64,000 bases of DNA from Chitinophaga sp. XS-30 (GTDB lineage Bacteria > Bacteroidota > Bacteroidia > Chitinophagales > Chitinophagaceae). Under the pieces are notes generated by a model that saw nothing but the letters and a program-made list of their open reading frames with translations, had not been told where the DNA came from and did no database searches. Positions within the stretch are counted from its first letter, which is position 1; each line of letters starts with the position of its first letter. Below are positions 17,300-25,426 of the stretch, piece after piece. The position numbers were made by a program, and so were the translations under genes. The stretch spans positions 2,664,032 through 2,728,031 of the forward strand of contig NZ_CP043006.1 in the NCBI RefSeq assembly GCF_008086345.1, given 5' to 3'.

Positions 17300-18586
17300 A
17301 TGGAAGTCGTCATTATCCTCGTCCTTATTTTGCTCAACGGTATCTTCTCAATGGCGGAGATAGCCTTGGTTTCCGCACGAAAAGTGCGACTTGAAAATTC
17401 AGCCAGGCAAGGGGACGAAAAAGCCAAAGCAGCACTGAAGCTATCCAACAATCCGGATACATTTCTGTCCACCGTACAGATCGGCATCACCCTCATCGGT
17501 ATCCTTACCGGTTTATACTCCGGTGAACAGCTGAAAGAAGATGTACAGGGTTTCATCAATACCTTTCCCGCACTCGTCAGATACAGCAATGGCATTGCCA
17601 CCGCTATCATCGTGATCTGTGTTACCTACTTTACGCTGGTGCTGGGCGAACTGCTGCCCAAACGCATCGGCCTCGCCAATCCTGAGCGGATCGCGAAGAT
17701 CATGGCACAGCCTATGAACTTCCTGTCCAAACTCACTTTCCCTTTCGTATGGCTCCTGAGCCGCTCCACCGCCGGTCTCGTTCGCCTTTTCGGCCTCAAA
17801 AGGGGGCTGGACAGTAATGTGACGGAAGAAGAGATCAAAGCCATCATCAATGAAGGCACAACCTCGGGCGCTATCGAAGAAACAGAACAGGAGATCATCG
17901 AACGCGTATTTCATCTGGGCGACCGTAATATCACCTCCCTGATGACCCACCGTACCGATATCGTATGGCTGGACGTTACCGAAGAGGTGGAAAGCTACAA
18001 ACGCAAGATAAAAGCCTCTCCCCATTCGGTTTACCCCGTTTGCGAAGGACAAATAGACGCCATTAAAGGCATCCTGACCATTAAAGATCTATATACCGCC
18101 GGTAATGTGGCCGTGCTGAGAGATGTAATGAAGAAGCCCCTTTTTGTACCGGATAACAATACCGCTTACCAGGTGCTGGAAAAGTTCAAGGAAACGCAGG
18201 TGCATGCCGCATTTATTGTGGACGAATACGGCACCTTTCTGGGCATGATCACCCTGAACGACATCCTGGAAGCCATCGTGGGCGATATGCCGGAGACGGG
18301 ACAGGACGATTATAACATGATAAAAAGGGAAGACGGTTCCTACCTTGTTGACGCACAGATCCCCTTTTACGACTTCCTCAGCGAATTCGATATGGAGGAC
18401 ATGATGGCGGAATTTGAACAGGAATTCGATACCCTGGCAGGTTTCATCCTCCATCATCTCGAACATATCCCCCAGACGGGTGAAAAGCTGGAATGGAGGA
18501 AGTTCACCTTCGAGATCGTAGACATGGATGCCCACCGTATCGATAAAATATTGGTGACACCCCCTGAGAATATTGAAGAAGAGTAA
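17300..18586 (+). CDS. CNNM/CorC-type transporter-associated protein (hemolysin family)
   Basis: About 428 residues: an N-terminal DUF21 (CNNM) membrane domain (from MEVVIILVLILLNGIFSMAE to residue about 190), two CBS domains (LMTHRTDIVWL region and MKKPLFVPDNNTAYQVLEKF region), and a C-terminal CorC_HlyC domain ending near residue 425. The family is linked to magnesium/cobalt and sodium homeostasis. The ATG at 17300 is preferred to a TTG at 17270 that would overlap the ZIP gene. It ends the envelope operon; no strong terminator is visible, only an ATGCTG/CAGCAT hairpin near 18600. Confidence 0.88.
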   Translation: MEVVIILVLILLNGIFSMAEIALVSARKVRLENSARQGDEKAKAALKLSNNPDTFLSTVQIGITLIGILTGLYSGEQLKEDVQGFINTFPALVRYSNGIATAIIVICVTYFTLVLGELLPKRIGLANPERIAKIMAQPMNFLSKLTFPFVWLLSRSTAGLVRLFGLKRGLDSNVTEEEIKAIINEGTTSGAIEETEQEIIERVFHLGDRNITSLMTHRTDIVWLDVTEEVESYKRKIKASPHSVYPVCEGQIDAIKGILTIKDLYTAGNVAVLRDVMKKPLFVPDNNTAYQVLEKFKETQVHAAFIVDEYGTFLGMITLNDILEAIVGDMPETGQDDYNMIKREDGSYLVDAQIPFYDFLSEFDMEDMMAEFEQEFDTLAGFILHHLEHIPQTGEKLEWRKFTFEIVDMDAHRIDKILVTPPENIEEE

Positions 18587-18747
18587 TAAATTTACACCCT
18601 GATGCTGGCGATACCCAAACGGCAGCATGGGTATAACTGATCACACAACCGCGGAAATCAAGTGCAACTAGTTGACTGCCAGTTAGATGTTTGCAGCAGT
18701 AGATAAACATGCCGGAAATGGGTACTGGGAAAAATCCATCTTTATGC

Positions 18748-18755
18748 TATTTTTG
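18748..18755 (+). promoter_or_regulatory. Candidate -7 box for the pigment locus
   Basis: TATTTTTG (TAnnTTTG) lies 41 bases before the ammonia lyase ATG, in the only sizeable gap before the pigment genes. The -33 region reads CTGG rather than TTTG, so the promoter may need an activator. A perfect palindrome CAACTAGTTG sits at 18665-18674, about 75 bases further upstream, and could be a regulator site. Confidence 0.4.
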
Positions 18756-18795
18756 AGCACTTTTTATACATGAATAAATAATTTAATCTTAAATA

Positions 18796-20370
18796 ATGGT
18801 CGTACTAGGAAGTAAGGTGCTTTCTTTGGATGAAGTGCATAGAGTGCTGTTTGGTGGTGAGGAGCTGGTATTGGAAGACGCAGCCGTTCAGCAGGTGGAT
18901 GACAACTTCGAGTTTCTCAGAAAATTCTCTGCAAAAAAACTCATTTACGGGATCAATACCGGTTTTGGGCCGATGGCGCAATACCGGATCAGTGAAGAAG
19001 ATACTCACCAGTTACAATACAATCTCATCCGGAGCCACAGTTCCGGCGCCGGAAAATGTCTGGCCCCGGTGCTTACCAGAAGCCTGATGATCGCCAGGCT
19101 GAGCAGCTTCATGCAGGGCTTTTCCGGTGTGCACAAGGAAGTGGTCTTCCTGCTGCGTGATCTCATCAATCATCATGTATATCCCTGCATATATGAGCAT
19201 GGGGGCGTGGGCGCGAGCGGCGACCTTGTGCAGCTGGCGCATCTGGCGCATGCGCTGATCGGGGAAGGGAATGTGCTGTTTGAAGAGGAGATCCGCGTTG
19301 CCGCAGATGTATTTGAGCAACTGGGACTGAAACCCATCAGTGTGCATGTGCGCGAAGGCCTCGCCATTATCAACGGTACTTCCGCGATGACCGGCATCGG
19401 CCTGGTGAATATCATCGAATCCCGCAAGCTGCTCCTGTGGAGTTGCGCCCTCTCGGCCATGATCAATGAAGTGGTGGAAGCGTTCGATGATCACCTGAGC
19501 TATGAGCTGAACATCGTGAAAAGACATCACGGCCAGAACAAAGTAGCCGAAATGATGCGCGGCATGCTGCATGGCAGCAAAATGATCCGCCACCGCCCCG
19601 ATCATCTGTATAAAGAACTGGAAGAAGAGATATTCAAGGACAAGGTGCAGGAATATTATTCCCTCCGTTGCGTGCCGCAGGTGCTGGGCCCCATTTACGA
19701 TACCCTGGTGCATGCGGAGAACATTGTGGTAGGCGAGCTGAACTCGGTAAGCGATAACCCCGTGGTGGATCACCGCGCCGGGAATGTTTTCCATGGCGGC
19801 AATTTCCATGGGGATTATATTTCCCTGGAAATGGATAAAGTGAAGATAGCCGTAACAAAACTGTCCATGCTCAGCGAGCGGCAGCTTAACTATCTGCTGA
19901 ATGACAAGCTGAACCATAAATTCCCGCCGTTCATGAACCTCGGCAAGCTGGGCTTCAACTTCGGCATGCAAGGGGTACAGTTCACCGCCACATCCACCGT
20001 AGCCGAGAACCAGACGCTCAGCTTCCCGATGTATGTGCACAGCATTCCCAATAATAACGACAACCAGGATATTGTAAGCATGGGCTGCAATGCGGCGCAG
20101 ATGACCTACAAGGTGATCGAAAATACCTTTGAGGTGCTGGCCGTGCAGGTGATGACCCTGTTGCAGGCAGTAGATTATCTCAGTTGCCAGGACCGGCTGG
20201 CGCCGTTCTCCGCGAAGATCTACCAGGATGTGAGGGCTATTTTCCCTAAATTTATCGAAGATGCGCCGCGTTATGCCGATGTACAGCAGATCAAGGCGTT
20301 CCTGATGCGGAATGAACCGGTGATCGCAGCGGACAAGAAAAAGAAAACCACTGAAAAGATAAACGATTAG
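18796..20370 (+). CDS. Aromatic amino acid ammonia lyase (HAL/PAL/TAL family), probable tyrosine ammonia lyase
   Basis: A 524-residue protein with the MIO-forming Ala-Ser-Gly at residues 140-142 (GGVGASGDLVQ), the catalytic tyrosine loop YGINTGFG at 51-58, and the selectivity region NLIRSHSSGAG near 76-86. The family deaminates His, Phe or Tyr. No other histidine-degradation gene (hutU, hutI, hutG) is near, whereas a reductase, ketosynthases and ACPs follow on the same strand, so supply of a 4-coumarate-like starter for an aryl polyene is inferred, as in known flexirubin loci. First gene of the pigment operon; the FabG gene starts two bases after its stop. Confidence 0.88.
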   Translation: MVVLGSKVLSLDEVHRVLFGGEELVLEDAAVQQVDDNFEFLRKFSAKKLIYGINTGFGPMAQYRISEEDTHQLQYNLIRSHSSGAGKCLAPVLTRSLMIARLSSFMQGFSGVHKEVVFLLRDLINHHVYPCIYEHGGVGASGDLVQLAHLAHALIGEGNVLFEEEIRVAADVFEQLGLKPISVHVREGLAIINGTSAMTGIGLVNIIESRKLLLWSCALSAMINEVVEAFDDHLSYELNIVKRHHGQNKVAEMMRGMLHGSKMIRHRPDHLYKELEEEIFKDKVQEYYSLRCVPQVLGPIYDTLVHAENIVVGELNSVSDNPVVDHRAGNVFHGGNFHGDYISLEMDKVKIAVTKLSMLSERQLNYLLNDKLNHKFPPFMNLGKLGFNFGMQGVQFTATSTVAENQTLSFPMYVHSIPNNNDNQDIVSMGCNAAQMTYKVIENTFEVLAVQVMTLLQAVDYLSCQDRLAPFSAKIYQDVRAIFPKFIEDAPRYADVQQIKAFLMRNEPVIAADKKKKTTEKIND

Positions 20371-20372
20371 GA

Positions 20373-21101
20373 ATGAAATGTGCATTGATCACAGGCGGGT
20401 CGCGGGGAATAGGCAGGGCAGTATGCATCAGGCTGGCAGAACAGGGTTATCACATCCTGATCAACTACAGGGGCAATACCGCAGCCGCTGAAGAAACCCT
20501 GGCTGCTGTGAAGGAAAAAGGCGCTGACGGCACGCTGCTGCAGTTTGATGTAGGCAATGCAGATGAGGTGCAGCAGGTACTGGGCGAATGGATAGCAGCC
20601 AATAAGGACAAGCAGATAGAAGTACTGGTGAACAACGCCGGCATACGGGAAGACATGATGATGTTCCAGATGAGCCACAAGCAATGGAAGAGCGTCATAG
20701 AAGCCAGTCTGGACGGATTTTTCCATGTTACCCGGCAGGTGCTTACGGGCATGCTGCTGAAGCGTTACGGCCGTATCATCAATATGGTATCTTTATCAGG
20801 ATTGAAAGGCACGCCGGGGCAAACGAACTACAGCGCGGCCAAGGCCGGGCTGATCGGCGCTACCAAGGCGCTGGCCCAGGAAGTGGCCAAACGGAACGTT
20901 ACGGTGAATGCCGTTGCGCCCGGATTCATTAAAACGGATATGACGGAGGGGCTGCCGGAAAAGGAACTGTCCGCCATGGTACCGATGCAGCGTTTTGGCA
21001 CCGCGGAAGAAGTGGCCGAAGCAGTAGTTTTCCTGGCTTCCAAAGGCGCTTCCTATATTACCGGGGAAGTGCTGAATATCAATGGAGGGCTGTACTCCTG
21101 A
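20373..21101 (+). CDS. fabG: 3-oxoacyl-ACP reductase (FabG-like SDR)
   Basis: A 242-residue short-chain dehydrogenase. NAD(P)-binding GGSRGIGRA is at residues 8-16, NNAGI follows near residue 88, the catalytic Ser/Tyr/Lys are in MVSLSGLKGTPGQTNYSAAKAG, and the C-terminus has the FabG-like ITGEVLNINGG. It would reduce the beta-keto group during polyene chain extension. Clustering with carrier proteins and ketosynthases supports a dedicated pigment-pathway copy rather than the housekeeping one. Confidence 0.88.
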   Translation: MKCALITGGSRGIGRAVCIRLAEQGYHILINYRGNTAAAEETLAAVKEKGADGTLLQFDVGNADEVQQVLGEWIAANKDKQIEVLVNNAGIREDMMMFQMSHKQWKSVIEASLDGFFHVTRQVLTGMLLKRYGRIINMVSLSGLKGTPGQTNYSAAKAGLIGATKALAQEVAKRNVTVNAVAPGFIKTDMTEGLPEKELSAMVPMQRFGTAEEVAEAVVFLASKGASYITGEVLNINGGLYS

Positions 21102-21297
21102 GGGCTGATGCACCCGCAACAGCGGGACCATCCCCGCTTGCGCCATGCAGGCTGTATCAGGCGGGTATCCATGGGTTATACCCGGGTAATCCCCGGAGTA
21201 TCCATAGGGCATCGCCGGAGATGCGTTCCTTCAACCGGGGAATGTTCCCGGTATATTAGGGGTAATACGAATATTGAACGTTATAATAACTGTCACA

Positions 21298-21319
21298 CCG
21301 CTGCCAACAGCGGTTTTTT
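21298..21319 (+). terminator. Intrinsic terminator inside the pigment operon
   Basis: CCGCTG-CCAA-CAGCGG is followed by six T, a compact rho-independent terminator in the gap between fabG and the first ketosynthase, ending 13 bases before the ketosynthase ATG. The 200 bases before it contain further inverted repeats (AGCGGG/CCCGCT near 21122-21139; the near-direct repeats GTATCCATGGG and GTATCCATAGG). This may be a leader with conditional termination. No T-run follows on the opposite strand. Confidence 0.7.
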
Positions 21320-21332
21320 CAAGATATAGCGC

Positions 21333-22553
21333 ATGAACAGAGTAGTGATCACAGGCATCGGGATTTATTCCTGTATTGGCAAGGACCTGGAAGAAGTCCG
21401 GGAATCCCTGTTCCAGGGGCGCTCGGGCATTGTGCTGGATGAAGACCGCAAGGAATTCGGTTACCGCTCGGGGCTGACCGGCAATATCTCCCGTCCGGAG
21501 CTGAAAGGTCTGCTGGACAGGAGGGCCAGGCTGATGATGCCCGAACAGGCGGAATATGCCTATATGTCCACCCGCGAAGCATTGGCCATTGCCGGGCTTG
21601 ACCAGGATTACCTGGACAGCCATGAAGTGGGCCTGCTTTTCGGCAACGACAGTTCCGCCAGGCCCACCATTGAGGCCATCGATATCATCCGGGAGAAGAA
21701 GGATACCATGCTGGTGGGGTCCGGGTCTGTATTCCAGACCATGAATTCCACGGTAAACATGAACCTGGCTACCATTTTCAGGCTGAAAGGCATCAATTTC
21801 GGGGTGAGTGCTGCCTGCGCAAGCGGGTCCCATGCCATCGGGCTGGGGCATATGTTCATTCAGAACGGCATGCAGGACATGGTGATCTGTGGCGGAGCGC
21901 AGGAAGTGAACCGGTATGCCATGGGAAATTTCGATGCCATCGCCGCCTTTTCCGTGCGTGAGCAGGAGCCGGCCAAAGCTTCCCGGCCATTCGACCGGGA
22001 TCGTGATGGGTTGGTACCCAGCGGGGGCGCGGCCACCGTTATCCTGGAAAGCCTGGAATCCGCGCAGCGCCGCGGCGCCAGGATACTGGGGGAAGTATTG
22101 GGATACGGTTTTTCCAGCAATGGCGCCCATATCAGCAACCCCAGCGTGGAAGGCCCCATGCGCTCCCTGGAAATGGCTATGCGGCAGGCCGGGCTGAAGG
22201 CCGGCGATGTCGGGTATATCAACGCCCACGCCACCTCAACACCAGCCGGCGACGCCAGCGAAGCCAAAGCGCTGCACGCCGTCTTCGGCGATGCCGGGAC
22301 CCCCGTCAGCTCTACCAAAAGCATGACCGGCCACGAATGCTGGATGGCCGGCGCCAGCGAGATCGTTTATTCCATGCTCATGATGCAGCACGACTTCATG
22401 GCCCCCAATATCAACTTTGAGAACCCCGATGAGGATTCTGCCAGATTAAATATCATTACAAATACAATTAACAAAAAATTTAATATATTTTTGTCTAATT
22501 CTTTTGGCTTTGGAGGGACCAATTCCTCTCTTGTCATCAGAAAATGGCAATAA
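21333..22553 (+). CDS. Beta-ketoacyl-ACP synthase (KAS II type), complete catalytic triad
   Basis: A 406-residue thiolase-fold condensing enzyme. Active-site Cys is at residue 162 (SAACASGSHAIG), the histidines are in INAHATSTPAGD (His 299) and STKSMTGHECW (Lys 329, His 334), and the C-terminal SFGFGGTNSSLV loop is intact. It condenses malonyl-ACP with the growing chain. The last roughly 35 codons before the SFGFGG loop are unusually AT-rich relative to the rest of the gene. An intrinsic terminator lies just upstream, so its expression may be separately controlled. Confidence 0.9.
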   Translation: MNRVVITGIGIYSCIGKDLEEVRESLFQGRSGIVLDEDRKEFGYRSGLTGNISRPELKGLLDRRARLMMPEQAEYAYMSTREALAIAGLDQDYLDSHEVGLLFGNDSSARPTIEAIDIIREKKDTMLVGSGSVFQTMNSTVNMNLATIFRLKGINFGVSAACASGSHAIGLGHMFIQNGMQDMVICGGAQEVNRYAMGNFDAIAAFSVREQEPAKASRPFDRDRDGLVPSGGAATVILESLESAQRRGARILGEVLGYGFSSNGAHISNPSVEGPMRSLEMAMRQAGLKAGDVGYINAHATSTPAGDASEAKALHAVFGDAGTPVSSTKSMTGHECWMAGASEIVYSMLMMQHDFMAPNINFENPDEDSARLNIITNTINKKFNIFLSNSFGFGGTNSSLVIRKWQ

Positions 22554-22609
22554 TGACAAAGTGGACGTATAGTAATAGCATATATAGGTGCCATTAAAGG
22601 ATTTATGTA

Positions 22610-22617
22610 TAATTTTG
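22610..22617 (+). promoter_or_regulatory. Candidate internal -7 box before the first ACP gene
   Basis: TAATTTTG (TAnnTTTG) lies 71 bases before the ACP start in the 134-base gap after the first ketosynthase. The gap also has an inverted repeat GGTTGT-A-ACAACC near 22651. A second such box, TATTTTTG, lies at 22486-22493 inside the AT-rich end of the ketosynthase gene. Neither has a clear -33 element. Confidence 0.3.
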
Positions 22618-22687
22618 TATCAGCCTCCCCAAAGAAGGAAACAGGGAGCTGGTTGTAACAACCTATATCTGGAACACACTATTTTTT

Positions 22688-22945
22688 ATGGAAATTAACG
22701 AGATCATCAAAAAAACGAACGCTTTCCTGGCAGAGGAATTTGAGGTTGCTCCCGAAAGCATTACCCCCGGGGCGGACCTGAAAGCCACGTTGGAACTGGA
22801 TAGTCTGGATTATATAGACCTGGTGGTAGCCATTGAGAATAATTTCGGTTTTAAGGTAAAACCGGAAGATTTCCAGGGTATTGTCACTTTCCAGGACTTT
22901 TACGATTATGTCATTGCCCGTATTAAACAAAAAGAACTGGTATAA
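22688..22945 (+). CDS. Acyl carrier protein 1 of the pigment locus
   Basis: An 85-residue acidic protein with the phosphopantetheine attachment site LELDSLDYIDLV (the Ser of DSL) about residue 39. It would carry the starter or polyene intermediates after activation by the holo-ACP synthase encoded at 42994. The stop TAA shares its last base with the ATG of the acyltransferase gene, showing tight coupling. Confidence 0.9.
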   Translation: MEINEIIKKTNAFLAEEFEVAPESITPGADLKATLELDSLDYIDLVVAIENNFGFKVKPEDFQGIVTFQDFYDYVIARIKQKELV

Positions 22946-23826
22946 TGCCTTCTTGGCAGGGAAAGTCCAAAGGAAACAAGCTGGGGTACAGGATCTTTAT
23001 TGATGTATTGCGATATGGAGGCGTGCGGCCGGCTTACTTTCTCCTGGCATTTGTTGCAGGCTACTATTGCCTGTTCTCGTTCCGCTCATCCCAATCCATT
23101 TTTCAGTATTTTCACCGCAAATTAGGATATGGCCGCTTTCGCGCATTGATCAGTGTGTACCGGAACTACTACGTATTCGGGCAAACGCTGATCGACAAAA
23201 TAGTGGTCATGGCCGGTATCCCCAACCGCTTCAGTTTTCACTTCGATGGAGAGGAATTCCTTCACCAGGTAGTGGAAGGTGGCAGGGGAGGCATTTTGCT
23301 GAGCGCGCACCTCGGCAACTGGGAAGTGGCCGGTCACCTTTTCACCCGTTTGCAGACCCGCATCAATATTGTGATGTTCGATGGGGAGCATCAGCGCATC
23401 AAGGATTATCTTGCCGGCATAACGGGTGGCAGGCATGTAAATGTCATTGTTTTAAAGGACGATTTATCGCATATTTACGCTATCCACGATGCCCTGAGCA
23501 AAAAAGAACTGGTATGCATGCATGCGGACCGGTTCATGGAAGGGAACAAAACGGCGGAAATGAGCTTCCTGGGAGAAACGGCCCGTTTTCCCATAGGCCC
23601 TTTCCTGCTGGCTTCCACGTTCAGGGTTCCCGTGTCGCTCGTATTCGCTTTCAAGGAAACCGCCACGCATTATCACCTCTATGCAACGGAACCGAAAGTG
23701 TACCCGGGCGCCAAACAGGGCGGGCTGGAACGATCGATGCAGGATTTTGTGGATACGATGGCGGAAAAAGTGAAACGATACCCGCTGCAATGGTTCAATT
23801 ATTACGACTTCTGGTCGAAGGACTGA
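22945..23826 (+). CDS. LpxL/HtrB-like lysophospholipid acyltransferase
   Basis: A 293-residue protein with an N-terminal membrane segment (YFLLAFVAGYYCLF) and the lipid A acyltransferase-type motifs SAHLGNWEVAG (H-x4-D/E pattern), MHADRFMEGN and the substrate-pocket FPIGPFLLA. Relatives transfer acyl chains from acyl-ACP to a lipid hydroxyl. In aryl-polyene loci such enzymes are thought to link the polyene to a lipid or other acceptor; here that acceptor is unknown. Confidence 0.85.
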   Translation: MPSWQGKSKGNKLGYRIFIDVLRYGGVRPAYFLLAFVAGYYCLFSFRSSQSIFQYFHRKLGYGRFRALISVYRNYYVFGQTLIDKIVVMAGIPNRFSFHFDGEEFLHQVVEGGRGGILLSAHLGNWEVAGHLFTRLQTRINIVMFDGEHQRIKDYLAGITGGRHVNVIVLKDDLSHIYAIHDALSKKELVCMHADRFMEGNKTAEMSFLGETARFPIGPFLLASTFRVPVSLVFAFKETATHYHLYATEPKVYPGAKQGGLERSMQDFVDTMAEKVKRYPLQWFNYYDFWSKD

Positions 23827-23827
23827 T

Positions 23828-24262
23828 ATGCATAACAAGATGATCAACAACGAAAATATTACGGAGTATATCCCCCAACGCCCGCCGATCGTTATGATCA
23901 GCCGCCTGTTGGAAGCAGGGGAGAAGAACATCCGCACAGAACTGGATATTGCGGAAGACAATGTGTTTGTGGAAGATGGCCGGCTTATGGCGCCGGGCCT
24001 GGTCGAGAACATCGCCCAAACCGCTGCCGCAAGGATCGGTTACCTCGCAAAACAACAGAACGTTCCTGTGCCGCTGGGCTTTATCGGCGCCATCCAGCAC
24101 CTGGAGATACTGGGCCACCCCGCCGCCGCTACCACGGTGCAAACGGAGATCATCATCGAACATGAGGTATTCAATGCCACCGTTGTGAAAGGCACCGTAA
24201 AACAGGATGGCAAACTGCTGGCGCAGTGCGAAATGAAAATTTTTGTATCCCGAAACAAATAG
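23828..24262 (+). CDS. Beta-hydroxyacyl-ACP dehydratase-like hotdog protein
   Basis: A 144-residue single hotdog domain. YIPQRPPIVMISRLLE resembles the FabZ HP-F-LLVD entry with the usual His replaced by Gln in PQRPP, and LMAPGLVENIAQTAAA matches the helix carrying the catalytic acidic residue (E in VENIAQ). It resembles ApeP-type dehydratases of aryl-polyene clusters. It likely makes the trans double bonds of the polyene. The missing His may mean a different catalytic arrangement typical of ApeP-like proteins. Confidence 0.8.
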   Translation: MHNKMINNENITEYIPQRPPIVMISRLLEAGEKNIRTELDIAEDNVFVEDGRLMAPGLVENIAQTAAARIGYLAKQQNVPVPLGFIGAIQHLEILGHPAAATTVQTEIIIEHEVFNATVVKGTVKQDGKLLAQCEMKIFVSRNK

Positions 24263-24337
24263 ATCAGGAAACGTCCCGGTAAATACTATCCGCAGGGCGT
24301 TCCATCCGGAACCATTTAAAAATTAAAACAACAAACG

Positions 24338-24979
24338 ATGAAAATGAAGCATTTTGTTCTGCCCCTGGTGGCCCTGTTCATGAGCGTTTCATCCGTGAAA
24401 GCGCAAACAGCAAATGATGTGTTTGACAGGGAAACCAAGCTCACCTACATGGGTATCGATTTCACCAAAGCCCGCATCATTGGCGATGCCGGTGCCAATA
24501 CTGATGACATTGTAGACCATCAGTACCCCAACATTAACCAGAAAGTAGTTAATGAACCGAAGAAATTTGACCTCGCCGGCGCTTTCAAAAGAAGCGAAGT
24601 GAGCACCGCCATTGGTCCCGTTAACAAACGGAACAAGAAGATAGACCCCGACAAGATCAAATCAGATGACTCTGATGACTACCAGGCCCTGAAACCCGAA
24701 GATGTAGCCACCCTCGTAAGCGGGTTCGACTTCGAAGGGAAAACCGGTCTCGGTCTCCTCTTTGTGATGGAAGGTTTCAACAAAACCAAAAAACAGATAT
24801 CCATGTACGTTACCCTGGTGGACATGAAAGCAAAGAAAGTGCTGTTCACGGAAAGGATGGAAGGTGCGCTGGGCATGGCTTTCGGATATACCAATGTGTA
24901 CCTGACCGGTATCAAGAAAGTGATCGACGCGATCGAAAAGAAACAGTATAAAGAATGGAAATCCACCTACGGCGGGTAA
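24338..24979 (+). CDS. Conserved exported protein of unknown function in the pigment locus
   Basis: A 213-residue protein with a clear signal peptide (MKMKHFVLPLVALFMSVSSVKAQ, cleavage after KAQ) and a soluble mature part rich in Lys and Asp. No catalytic motif or known domain is recognised. A periplasmic or outer-membrane-associated role in pigment placement is possible from context only. It lies 75 bases after the dehydratase gene and 21 bases before the thioesterase gene. Confidence 0.75.
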   Translation: MKMKHFVLPLVALFMSVSSVKAQTANDVFDRETKLTYMGIDFTKARIIGDAGANTDDIVDHQYPNINQKVVNEPKKFDLAGAFKRSEVSTAIGPVNKRNKKIDPDKIKSDDSDDYQALKPEDVATLVSGFDFEGKTGLGLLFVMEGFNKTKKQISMYVTLVDMKAKKVLFTERMEGALGMAFGYTNVYLTGIKKVIDAIEKKQYKEWKSTYGG

Positions 24980-25000
24980 TTCATCAACATAAAATTCTAC

Positions 25001-25426
25001 ATGCAACCTGTATTGAGCGAAAGCACTGAGGTGACCGTCCGGTTTAATGAAGCAGATTCCCTGGGCATTGTCTGGCACGGCAACTATATACGGTATTTTG
25101 AGGACGGAAGAGAAGCTTTCGGCAGTAAATACAGGTTGCGTTACCTGGATATTTTCGGGCATGGTTACACCGTGCCCGTGGTGAATGTGGAATGTAACTA
25201 CAAACGCCCCCTCCGCTACGGGGATACGGTACGGATAGAAACCCGGTACGTCCCCGCCGAAGCCGCCAAGATCCGCTTCGAGTACACGCTTTACAATGCC
25301 GCCACCAGTGAAGTGGTTTGCACAGGGGCTACCGTGCAGGTGTTTCTCGACAAGGAGCAATCGCTTTTACAACTGACCGTTCCGCCCTTCTTTTCGGAAT
25401 GGAAAAAAATGTGGGGACTGGTATGA
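25001..25426 (+). CDS. Acyl-CoA/ACP thioesterase, 4-hydroxybenzoyl-CoA thioesterase family
   Basis: A 141-residue hotdog protein. RFNEADSLGIVWHGNYIRYFEDGREAF is the YbgC/4HBT signature with the catalytic Asp position occupied by the EADSLGIVWHGNY segment. It would release or edit acyl intermediates, such as the finished aryl polyene acid. Its TGA overlaps the ATG of the next ketosynthase by four bases. Confidence 0.87.
   Translation: MQPVLSESTEVTVRFNEADSLGIVWHGNYIRYFEDGREAFGSKYRLRYLDIFGHGYTVPVVNVECNYKRPLRYGDTVRIETRYVPAEAAKIRFEYTLYNAATSEVVCTGATVQVFLDKEQSLLQLTVPPFFSEWKKMWGLV

Noticed and set aside
18796..20370. Histidine ammonia lyase of a hut operon
   Set aside because: No hutU, hutI or hutG gene is nearby, while fatty-acid-like biosynthetic genes follow directly.
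19012..20385. A 457-codon minus-strand frame opposite the ammonia lyase
   Set aside because: The product is histidine-rich low-complexity antisense translation; the lyase on the plus strand has the MIO motif and catalytic residues.
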